Shown here: positions 11,920-21,194 of the stretch, piece after piece | How positions within the stretch are numbered: position 1 is the first letter of the stretch | Layout of the letters: the number at the start of each line of letters is the position of its first letter | NCBI RefSeq assembly: GCF_963678635.1 | Contig: NW_026971356.1 | Span: forward strand, 1 to 64,000 | Reading direction: 5' to 3' | Length of the DNA stretch: 64,000 nt | From: Symsagittifera roscoffensis | Taxonomy: Eukaryota; Xenacoelomorpha; Acoela; Convolutidae | The notes under the pieces: model-generated | Seen by the model: only the letters and a program-made list of their open reading frames with translations | Databases searched by the model: none | Told to the model about the DNA's origin: nothing | Made by a program: the position numbers and the translations under genes

Positions 11920-12404
11920 TTACTGTTGATTAAAAGTTTTCGGATCGAGTTCCATGGAAAGCTTCACGACGATTTGAACTCGATTTTTGCTGTCTTTAAC
12001 ATCAATCAAAACCTTTGAATAAAAAAATAAATGACAGTTCAGGTAATGTAATGAAAACATTGTATAATTACTGACTAGATTTGTTACAATTGCTGAGACT
12101 TTTCAGATTCGGTAAAAACTAATAATCATAGTAATTTCTAAGTTTTCAAAAAAAAAAAAAAACTTAAAAAATTTACCTTCTCCTGAAGTGTGTTTGCAGT
12201 CTGCTGAGCACATATTTTAATATTATGCTGAGAATGGTTCTTCTTGAAATGATTAGCGAGTTCCTCGCTGCTATAAGTATAAAAATTACAGTTAGAACAC
12301 TTCAAAACACCACATGTTCTACGATGTCTTGATGCATCTTTGTGAGTGTATTCCCTGCCACATTCAAGACATGCAACTCTTTCGTTTCTATTGAGTAAAG
12401 ACAT
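11920..12404 (-). CDS. Two-exon small zinc-finger protein of the TIR transposon
   Basis: Exon 1 is 12404-12177 (76 codons, ATG start). Exon 2 is 12012-11920 (30 codons plus TAA). The 164-nt intron starts AAG|GTAAAT and ends TTCAAAG|G after a T-rich tract. The join is phase 0 and gives a 106-residue protein. Residues 12-31 form C-x2-C-x11-H-x3-C (CLECGREY...HRRTC) and residues 36-57 form C-x2-C-x12-H-x4-H (CSNCNFY...HFKKNH). The C-terminal tail contains a V-Q-I-V-V-K-L stretch. Paired C2HC and C2H2 fingers suggest nucleic-acid binding in the nucleus, perhaps of the transposon's own ends; that role is inference. Without splicing the frame runs into a poly-Phe tail encoded by the T-tract and stops at 12138, which supports the intron. 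It is the only convincing gene in the element and is intact. The acceptor is AAG rather than CAG, a small weakness. Confidence 0.65.
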
Positions 12405-12518
12405 CTCAATAGTAATGAAAAATTAAATGGGAGATTTAAAATGTACCAAATTTTTAGACAAGGTGAGTTGAATAACCTCAAAAAATGAATAAAAGTAAAT
12501 AAAAACAGCAAACTTATT

Positions 12519-12950
12519 AACCAATTGTTTTCAACGAAAAGAAAATCAGAGTGGATATGCTATTTAGCCTAGCTGAAATTAAAATCATCCAATCTAACCA
12601 TGGACTTTTTAAAAGTATCAACCAATCAGAATCAAGCATTAATTACAAGGAAATTTTGATCTTTTCTGATATCAACCAATCAGAATTGAGCTTCAATAGT
12701 CATGTGATTTTCGACAAATTCAATGACCACCAATCAGAATTGAGCTTCAAAAGTCATGTAATTTTCAACAAATTCAATGTCAACCTATCAGAATTGAGCT
12801 TCAAAAGTCATGAAATTTTCAAGAAATTTAATGTCAACCAATCAGAGTTGATCTCTTCTTCTCATGAATTTTTCAACCATTTTTTTAAAATTTGTAGATT
12901 TTGAGGATACTTTCACAGACATTATTTGTGTTAATAACCAATCAGAATGA
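12519..12950 (-). promoter_or_regulatory. CCAAT-box array upstream of the zinc-finger gene
   Basis: ACCAATCAGA occurs at 12621, 12675, 12729, 12837 and 12937, with the variant ACCTATCAGA at 12783. Further CCAAT pentamers lie near 12519 and 12587. The first five decamer positions are exactly 54 bp apart because they sit in a 54-bp tandem repeat. CCAAT followed by CAG is the classic NF-Y/CBF-type binding sequence. The array starts about 115 bp upstream of the zinc-finger start codon, on the side where its promoter should be. The repeat also leaves a frame open at 12551-12904 on the plus strand with an 18-residue periodicity, which I take to be a by-product. No clear TATA box was seen. Confidence 0.5.
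12674..12895. repeat. 54-bp tandem repeat, about four copies
   Basis: Units begin at about 12674, 12728, 12782 and 12836, each containing AATCAGAATTGAGCTTCAA or a close variant. A degenerate unit precedes at about 12620. The unit is a multiple of three, hence the open frame across it. Confidence 0.8.
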
Positions 12951-13123
12951 AGTAATCACAGATTTTTAAAAACTTTGTAGATCAGAACCAGACTATGTTT
13001 ATGAAACTTCTTAATCAATAAATTTTATTGAATTTTTCCAACATAACTAAGATTTGAAATTTGATACCCTAGTGAGATAAATGAGATTTCTTGTCTAGTT
13101 TATATTGTTTTTTCGATATCAAT

Positions 13124-13810
13124 ATTCAGTAGGTTTCAGCATAGTTTAAGCTAAATTGAGTACAGTTTCTAAAAAAGGATCATCTAATAAAAAGTTATTA
13201 TATAAATTATATCAAATCATATCGTGTTTTGAAGTTTTTTGAAAAAATAACAATTTTTTTTATAAGCATTTCCAAATTTTTGCACATCTTACCATGGACT
13301 TACCATGAACCAATAAATATATTCTCTTCATTGCACATTCTACATGTAACACTCAAGAATTACATAACGCATGCCGAGATTTTTGCGAAAAAACTAGACA
13401 TTTCCACACAAAATCCAAAAAATCCCGTTTTTCTTACTATTTTCTTACCATCACACTGAAACCTTACCATTCCCTATCTTAATACATTGGGAAATCTATT
13501 CCCTATGTTAATACAAGGAATTTCTAATCCTTATACATAGGGATATCTATACACTATCTTAGTACATGGGAAATCTAATTACTATCTTAAAACATGGTAA
13601 GATCGGGCGCCAAAAATTTTTCTGAAACTTACCATCTGAAACCTCGTATCTTAATACATTGGGAAACCTATTCCCTTTCCTAATACTTTGGAAAATCTAT
13701 AACCTATCTTAAGACATAGCCTGCGGACCGGATACTCTATAGCCTATGTTAATACATGGGGGTCCGCAGGCACCCCCCCCCCCCCCTGATCACCCCACCC
13801 TTCTACTACT
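13124..13810 (-). repeat. Right terminal inverted repeat (about 0.69 kb)
   Basis: Reverse-complement partner of 8802-9490. The subterminal hairpin is at 13719-13729/13761-13771 and a C-run follows at 13773-13786. The subrepeats lie at about 13460-13710. Confidence 0.85.
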
Positions 13811-13816
13811 CTGGTT
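13811..13816. repeat. Target site duplication, right
   Basis: CTGGTT immediately outside the right terminal repeat. The unoccupied paralogous site at 4992-4997 has it once, in TTCTGGTTGTTC. Confidence 0.85.
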
Positions 13817-14979
13817 GTTCTATCTTTCCCAAAAGTTTTCTCAAATTTTTTAAGTTTCTCAAAGAGTCCTATTTTGGATCAATTTTTTATCACCTTTCTT
13901 CTGTAACATCCTGTTTGAGAAAGTTGGGCGGGTCATCACTCGTTTCTTACCACTCACAATTCAATTCTCATCTTTTCTTATCTTGTTCTTTCTGCACTCA
14001 GCACTCGTTCTCTTTTCTATCTCCATTGAATTAAACGATTTTTTTTTGCGATGAGTTACGAAAACAATCGAGAACGCCTTCGTGCCAATGTATAGTTGAA
14101 TGATCCTTTCGCCCTTTGCTCTAAGGCAAACACGTTTATACAAACGGAATAATGGCTCTGAACCATAAAAATGTTGATTTACTGCACCATAAAGTATTCA
14201 CACTATCAAAAATTTCAGTATGTTGCCCATATTGACCAGCTGAACCAAATTTTTCAAGCAAAGAGAATCCTACAGTTGTTCTTTTGCAGGCGTTGCTTGC
14301 TTTCAGATTTGTTTTACATGTGTTTCTATCAACAAATCATCATGCCCGCAAGGATTTAGATCTTTGCGGGCTGTGACGATTTTGGTAGACAATGAGGAGC
14401 AGCTTTCCCGCGTTCCAAAATTTTCCTGCAGGGAATCAAAATGCCAGCAGCAGAGAAGTGTTTGTATATCTACCTTGGGTCAGCATCGATCATCGTTCTA
14501 CTCCAATTGAAAATTACTAACACTACCAGAGAAAATTCCAATTATAACTTTACCAGGCGGATTACATGAAATTGATCCACAGCAATTTAACTGTGGCTAC
14601 TGATCTTGTCAATTGAATAATGATCTTGTCAATTGAATAAGGGCTCCTTGCTTAAGCAAACCGATTTAACCCTGATAGAAGGAGGTGCAAAAACAGAAAA
14701 AAGAAAAAGGTAGAGTCCCTGACTCTTGAGCTAATGGTAAAATGGCCTATTTCTTTTAAATTTACGTTTGGCATTACCGAGTGTTACCAAATTTCTGAAT
14801 TATACGGTTTGTGATGGATCTGTTAGTCCTTTGGTTAGTAGATATCCATTGTTCCAGATTTTTAGTGCGAGAACCACCCTTTGTGCAGCAGAAAAAAATT
14901 TGCAGATATATCATAAATCAGCGTTGAGTACTCCAACAGTTCAAATATACTGACACTCTCAGAAAATTTTCCTTATTAT

Positions 14980-15490
14980 AGTTGTGCACGATTAATTTGA
15001 TCAAAGTTCTCCACAGCGTTTGATTCAGTGGCTACTGATCATGTTATCTTCTGTGACTCGAAATCACTGAATATACAACTTTCAAAAGGAGTTTCAGCTT
15101 TCCTTTTTTTTTTCAAAATGAGTTTCATCTTCAGTATTGTTTATTTTCAAAAAGTGCGCGATTCAATGCATTTGAGACATAATTTTGAACTAAATAATTG
15201 CCAGCTCGTTAGCTCTTTGCAATCACCGCCACGATATGCACTGCATATCGAAATCTTGGAAGCGCAAAAGAATCCAATTTGAATAATCAACGTTACTTAC
15301 AACCACTGGTCTGTGATAATTCGACTATGTCTGAGGTTCAATTGGAAAGCTTCATCTTCTACTTCGTTTGCAGTACACCAGGGTAAAACTGTACAATTAT
15401 GGTAGATGAACCCCATAACTCTTCTGTAACTTCTACAGTGGCTCTAAAGAGCTTAACATCCATAAGAGTTCTTTAGTGCCATTCCTAGAT
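14980..15490 (-). pseudogene. Unidentified minus-strand coding relic, family copy 3
   Basis: Counterpart of the relic at 7540-8060 inside the second copy of the large duplication. Frames are broken by stops and indels, but the T-D-Q-W-L block and the S-I-C-S-A-Y-R-G-G block remain. GTAACG, a poorer donor than in copy 2, follows the first block. No family recognised. Confidence 0.3.
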
Positions 15491-16281
15491 TCACATAGTT
15501 TTTATCCGTCACCGTTTTAAAAAAAAAACACTTTTTCGTTCTCAAAATCATCCTAGGGTTTCTAAACAACAGCATTCAATATCTTAATACACTCCAAACA
15601 TCAAACTCACGTTATTCGTAGTCACAAGAGCAGCTACCGTTTTTTACCCAGTCATTAGATCGCAATCGGTTACGTCGCGATTCTTTTCCCGATTACTCCT
15701 GGATGTCAATACAAAAAAATGCTCATTGTATTCGAATCCTGTAAAATACCATCAGCTATGGATTTAGTTTACACGTTTAATTTGCTGGAAAAGTTGTGTC
15801 AGCATTAGTTCATAGAAGTCAAATTGGTTTCAAAATCATCCGTTTTACTATAAGACGCAAAAAATATTGTACCGTGATACAAGGCTCAGTTTTTTATCTG
15901 CAGTCTGTTTTTCGAATGGAAAGTTGGGTCACATCTTCTTTCATTGCACTATCTTCGTATGTTTGAGAGATGTTTCTCAGTAGTCGATTTCCTAGACATC
16001 AGATCTCACTAACACCGCCTGAACCTAAAAGAAGTAGAGTTCAAGCGAACCTTCGCCCATGAATGGCTGAGGACACGAGTGGTTTTAGGTTGATCACTCC
16101 ATTCTCTTCTATTTTTAAATGTTTACTCTTTCTAGGAAACGACTGTTACGAAATTATTAGTTATACGTGACATTTGTTTCACTTCTGTGTTTTTCTCACT
16201 TCAAATGTATTCATTCATTCAGGCTGATTTTTCAATTTGCACATTAGAGCCAGCCTCGTTGTTTAGGGGTTTCAAAAAAAA

Positions 16282-16548
16282 TTAGAAAGAGAAGTTTCTT
16301 TTGGTTTTTAAATAAAAATCATAGACACTCCGATTCCTAAAAACGACTCTGCTAGTGTCGGTTGTGGCAGTCTCAGAGACTATTTGCCTAAGATGATGAC
16401 TATCGAATATGCTGATTTCGTTGTGGGTTTCTTCTTGTCGATGCGGGATATGTGTTGTCACTGATACATCTGCTGATCTTGCTAAAGGATAAAGTTGTGT
16501 AGTTTCTTTGTTGCTTCTGCGTTCATTGTTGCGAACCTTTGTTTTCAT
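16282..16548 (-). CDS. Hypothetical 88-residue ORF
   Basis: An ATG frame rich in Arg, Thr, Ser and His, with no domain, membrane segment or repeat that I recognise. It lies in a 2-kb stretch (16.2-18.3 kb) that is less AT-rich than its surroundings. It may be an exon of a longer minus-strand gene whose other pieces would be the open frames at 17663-17256 and 18121-17789, but no splice chain joining them could be established. Confidence 0.25.
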   Translation of the reverse strand: MKTKVRNNERRSNKETTQLYPLARSADVSVTTHIPHRQEETHNEISIFDSHHLRQIVSETATTDTSRVVFRNRSVYDFYLKTKRNFSF

Positions 16549-17255
16549 GCATTTCTAGGCAAAAAAAGAGTTGTGGCTTTCAGAAGTTATTTGGAGAGTT
16601 TTATTCATTTTTTGTAAGTTTTAGCATTAAATCTAATTGTATTTAAGCGCTTTCTGCCGGCTGATTTCCTAATGTTTTTTTTTTCGTGTCTACTCATTTT
16701 GTTTCTTTGATTGAGTGTGTAAAATTGAAAATTTTGCTTATTATTTTTTTAGGCTGGTCTATTACCATGTGTATATAATAGAAATTGTTCATTTTTGTTA
16801 TCGTTGCATTTTGTTATCGTTGCGTCGTTGCATTCGAATGCGTAAACCTATCTTATTTTTTTTGTTTTATGTAAAAAAGTTTGTCATCAGAAAAAAAGTT
16901 TGTCATGGATTGTTTTTTGTCTCCATGATGAAGTTTGTTGATTTTTATGCTGATAGTTTTTGATGCTGTTAATGTCTTTGGTAGAGTTCCAAATGATTTT
17001 TTGATCATTTTTAGGGTTGCTGATTTTAGTGTGAGTCATTTTCTTTGGCCAAAAAACTGGTCAATTTCTTCTGCTTGAAATAACATTACACTGTTGAGGC
17101 GGTTTCTGAATGACAGAAGCGACTGCCTTCTTTTTGAGTTGCTGCCAGGTTGTTCGAAAATTTGATTGGATTTTTTGATTTGTGCTAGTTATTTTACAGT
17201 ATGATTGATTATTTGTGTTTCTGATCAAAGCTGAGTGTGTGTCCCGCAGCAGATG

Positions 17256-17663
17256 TTAAGTTGAATTTATCGTAGTTTTTCCTTTGATTTCGTTGACGCT
17301 GTTGGAATTTGTGACTGTCGCTCTCTGTTTGATATAAACCAGGTTGTTAAAAACGTTCAGAGTTCTTCGGCGTTGGGAACTGTTTTTTGTGGATTTTCGT
17401 TTCAAGGTTGAAATATTATCTTTTAGATGGAATACAGGTAAGTTTTTGTTCCCTTCTTCTCTTTTACTTAAATTGCAGCTGAGTTTCCTTTTGTGTGAGT
17501 TGTTCTTTGTCTTTCTTCCTTGTAAGATGGGGAAGTTTATAAACACGGCTTTATACAGTTCGTCTACCTCTTTTCCGGTTTCGTCGTTTATGGTTAAAAC
17601 TCCGAAGCAATTGGATTGTGCTTTGTCTGTTGAAAATTGGAGGGCAATTGGCAGCACGGCCAA
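17256..17663 (-). other. Long minus-strand open frame without an ATG, possible exon
   Basis: An open frame of about 135 codons whose first in-frame start-like codon is TTG, so in a eukaryote it could only be an internal exon or a relic. The N-terminal half reads as ordinary globular sequence (LPIALQF, then VLTINDETGKEVDELYKAVF). The C-terminal half is Lys/Arg/Asn-rich. The opposite strand is also partly open (17344-17673). Not identified. Confidence 0.25.
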
Positions 17664-17788
17664 AATTCTTTAAATGATTCTGCCTCTGGCTCAATTGAAA
17701 TACTGGATGTCACCTGATAGGTAGAAAATATTTAAAATTTTGCTGAAACTCTTGTTTGGTCCTGCAATAGACCATCCCAGAACGATTA

Positions 17789-18121
17789 TCACTGCTCGTG
17801 CAACTCGTGATAGTTGAACTTATCAAGGGCGATATGGTCCCAAGTAGTCGTGTTTCCTACAGATGTGGAACTGTCAGTCTCGTCCGCGCTGACGTTGATG
17901 TCATCACTTTTATAAATGATCTTCAGGTCAAATGTTGTCGGAAAGTTCCAGTCCCGGTGAATTGTGAGATCCACTGTTATGGTGTCCGTGGTTTGCTTAT
18001 CAGTGAATTCCCCAATGATGATCTGGCTGTTGTGTTTTTTTTCTGAAATTCTAATTTTTTTTGTGATTTTCTGTGACGTGCACTTATTCGTTTTTCTAGT
18101 GTCGAGGATAGCAAAAACCAC
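17789..18121 (-). other. Minus-strand open frame, possible exon
   Basis: About 110 codons open without an ATG. A TTAGAATTTCAG acceptor-like site lies near 18045, followed by an acidic Thr/Asp-rich segment (FTDKQTTDTITVDLTIHRDW and onward to NYHELHEQ). This could be the exon upstream of the frame at 17663-17256. Evidence is limited to open length and the acceptor-like site. No family recognised. Confidence 0.25.
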
Positions 18122-20610
18122 AATACATCTGTGTTGACTCTGTGGTGAATGTTACTATGAATTTTAGAAAAAATTGCTACGACAAAAATTGTCTTTTTAT
18201 AGAAAAAAATGACTTGATTGATTTCACTTCTGTCTCGAGTTGAGCTTCCGGTTCTGTTTTTGTCGATCGTCATGCTATTTTGAACGTTGAAGCCAGTTGT
18301 TTTTTGAGGATGTGTGAAATGCCGGATGTGTAAATTTAAAGACTGTGCTTTTCGTAGTCAGTTGTATCGGAGCGTTCTGTTCATAACGAAGTTCCGACTA
18401 TCTTCCAATAGTTGACTCCTGGTACAAGCCAATATAGGAAATTCCGGCTGTAAATATTAGGCGGAAAATAAAAAAAGCAAATATAAAAATGATTGATATA
18501 CGCAAAAAGACTGCTTTTTGTTCTCGCACCAGTTCAGTCGTCGAAGACTACGATTACCTTTCCGTTCTTGTCCTACGGTCGCACCATCATCAACTAACCC
18601 CCAATTTCGGGGAATCGAACACAAACCAGCCTTCATTAAGCGCCCAACACTCTCCAAGATGTCATAGAATGGTTTCACTGGTTTTTTAATAGAATATTGA
18701 TGATTTAATCCTGGTCCAATCTTATAACTAAAAACTGAGCTCATGATCTGGCATTTTTTTTAAAGAAAAATTCTCTTCTTTCAACATAAATCGGTTGTTC
18801 CTATACAACAAAAAATCCAATCAACTTCATCGCTTCACCACTCTTGTTTTTTTTGTGTAGAATCCTTGCCAAAACTTGAATTTTTTCATGAATAAATGAT
18901 ACTGTTTAAAAAAACTTTTTTAAAAAAATTGTTTATCTTTTTACCAAATGTTTGTAATACGTTTTTTTCCGGTAATTGACTTGTTTGTAGTTAATTCATG
19001 TTACCAACCAAAATATCAATATAGGGAAAAATTTAACAAAAACAACAAACAAAATTCAAATTTTTGAAATTAGGTGATGGGGTTTTTAACTGGAATTATA
19101 TTCTGGTTTGTGTTATCGTCAAAATTAGACGAACAGCACAATTTTCTTTAAAATTTTTTTGAACATTTTTTTTCTTGTCAATTGTTAAGCAAAAATTGGA
19201 AATTCAATTAATATTTGGTTCATCATCCAAGTTAATTCAGATTATCTTGTGTTTTTATCAGATTTTTTCATTAAAATCTAAGTTGCTATCTCTAAGTGTT
19301 CGCTTCAGTAAGGAAAATTAGTTTTGAAAACCCAAAAAGAAACCCCAAAAAAAACATTAAAAAAACCTTTACAAATAATTACTGAACTTTACAATTATCA
19401 AGAAACATAAAGTCCCATAAACTTTTAGGACAGTTTTTTCAAGTCATTCAAAGTGCAGTTGACATAAGCAACTTGCATCAAGAGTTAATTTTACTTTGCT
19501 GTGATGAGTCAAATCTGAATGTAACGTAGTGTGTTCACACTGTAATTCTTGATTGTTACACCCACACGATCCTCATGTCGTAAGTTACTAATTCATATAC
19601 TCTTCTAGGTACATCCAGCTTCTAATCCATATTTGAAACTTTGCCAGGTTTGGCTTCGTATATATTATATACAAGTGCAAGATTTTCAGCATCGAGAAAA
19701 ACAGTGTTGCACCTTGCTGATATCTTTTCTCCATCTTTTTCTTCATCTCTTGAGGAGATTTTTTGAGTTGTCAAAATTCATTTTTCTTGAATAGTTGGAC
19801 TGTGCGCAAAATAAATTTTTATATCTAGAATTTTTGAAACAAAGCTTAACTGCCAATTCTAATTTGATATTTTGAAAAATCAAGGTAAGTGAGACCAGCA
19901 TCTTTTCTGGAATACATTGGGAGGAAGAATAAACTGATCAGACGAAGAGAAATTAGCTAAATGAATATGAGGTTAAATTTTGATTGAGATAAATGATTTT
20001 GACTAAAATGAACCCAAGCAGTTTGAGTAGAGTAGCAAATATGGAATGTTTCTATGATTTTTCATTTGTGTAGGCGTTAATTATCTGATAAAACTCATCA
20101 TCCCACTGCTAAAACCATTCTCCATATGGCAGCTGTTATGTGTCAAGCTCTCCCCAGCTTTTTCAGAATATGATGCAAAAATCCCAAATTATTTTTGATT
20201 TCAAAAAGTTTGACGAATTCCTTATTTTTTTTTAAAACTCAAACATGTCTTAGACATGAGTAACACTTTTCTAAATGCCCTGAATCTTTCAACCTCGAGT
20301 TTTCTTGATTCTGAAAAAGCTATGATTTTTTGCTCACTGGAAAAAGGTATTTCAAAAAACTAAAACCTAAACTGAATGCTTCAACTTCAAACTGAATGCA
20401 GTAACTCGTTAGTTCTATAATCATTGGCTTTACTTTTTTGAAAACATCAACTTTTTTCAGAATTTTTTTCTTGAAAATATAGTGAACTTGGAATGAAGGA
20501 ATGAAATAAACTGAGTGAAATTTTTAAAAGAAATGAAACATATTATTGTCATGTATATCTAATTACCAGCTAAGAAAGATTTTGCTTTCATTTCAATAAT
20601 CTAAAAAATC
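18100..20610. repeat. Direct duplication of about 2.5 kb, first copy
   Basis: It matches 21195-23610 at an offset of about 3.0 kb along its length. Landmarks are TTCCGGCTGTAAATATTAGGCGGAAAA (near 18440 and 21433), the conserved core at 18560-18690/21570-21690, AGTGTTCGCTTCAGTAAGGAAAAT (near 19296 and 22290), CAGGTTTGGCTTC (19640s and 22630s) and the CATTTCAATAATCTAAAAAA end. Between the copies lies about 0.6 kb of unmatched AT-rich sequence (20610-21195). Except for the core, no coding frame is shared by both copies. Confidence 0.8.
18457..18744 (-). pseudogene. Conserved-core ORF in duplicated block, copy 1
   Basis: A 95-codon ATG frame. About 40 residues in its middle (around FYDILESVGRLMKAGL and NWGLVDDGATVG) are retained in the second block copy, encoded at 21690-21570. 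The DNA there is clearly more alike than its surroundings, with both silent and conservative replacement changes, which suggests the duplicated segment was once protein-coding. In copy 2 the frame is closed soon after GAAVG by two stops. The function is unknown and the residues after the core look non-homologous. Confidence 0.35.
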
Positions 20611-21194
20611 TCTTCGAAAACTATTTTGATTTCGCAATTTTGATTTAGTTATTTTTATTCGGATTTGAGAAAAAAAACTTAGCAGAAAAATGAACATCCA
20701 TATCAACAAATTATTATCAAAATCATCACCTGAACAACAAATAAAACACTTTGTTTTGAAAATTTGATTGGATACATTTTTGATGGAAACTTCTAGAATT
20801 GAGAAATTTCAGAAGATTATAGATGTTAATATGTATTGCTTTCTAGGAGTTAATGAGTAAAAAGGTCAAATTCTTGGATGGAAATTTTCTACGTTTTTTT
20901 CTGTTCTATTACAAATTCATGGTTCAGGTGCTTAGTTTTTGGAGTTTTTTTTAAACATGCTGCTTTAAAAACCGTTATGGGACACTAACTTGCCTCAGAA
21001 GCTTTCGTCTAACCAGACCCTCAAAACAATTTTTCTGGAAAAGAATTGAAAACTCAAAGTGGGAGTCTGATTTCTTGAAAACTGATGATTGCTCCATCGT
21101 TGCTTAAATTTCTGTAATTTTTAAACGTGTCTTTTTTTTATTTTTGCTCTTTTCAAATTCAATTGTATTTCAACTTAAACTTTTTTTTAAAGAA

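Larger units (their letters stand above)
8802..13810. mobile_element. Polinton-like non-autonomous TIR transposon carrying a zinc-finger gene
   Basis: The element is 5009 bp. Its ends are AGTAGTAGAAGGGTG and the exact reverse complement. The terminal inverted repeats are about 0.69 kb each and it is flanked by the 6-bp direct repeat CTGGTT. The first copy of the surrounding duplication keeps an unoccupied single CTGGTT at 4992-4997, so insertion and target duplication are directly visible. AG...CT ends, TIRs of several hundred bases and 6-bp target duplications are the known hallmarks of Polinton/Maverick elements. No integrase, polymerase, protease or capsid gene was recognised inside, so it would have to be mobilised in trans. 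The superfamily call is inference from end structure. Confidence 0.7.
8391..15830. repeat. Large direct duplication, second copy, interrupted and deleted
   Basis: This is the second copy of the block at 4560-8390. Without the 5009-bp insertion it is about 2.4 kb, because it lost the equivalent of about 5800-7235. The uninterrupted sequence in the first copy around 4981-5020 shows exactly where the transposon entered. Confidence 0.75.

Noticed and set aside
12551-12904. A 117-codon plus-strand ORF with 18-residue repeats (NQSELSFKSH type)
   Set aside because: The open frame follows from a 54-bp tandem repeat whose unit is a multiple of three. The ends lie in the repeat array and the sequence is better explained as CCAAT promoter repeats for the opposite strand.
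18590-18650. tRNA T-arm-like GTTCGATTCCCCG on the minus strand
   Set aside because: No acceptor, D or anticodon stem can be drawn around it, and the duplicated copy reads as a protein-coding core.
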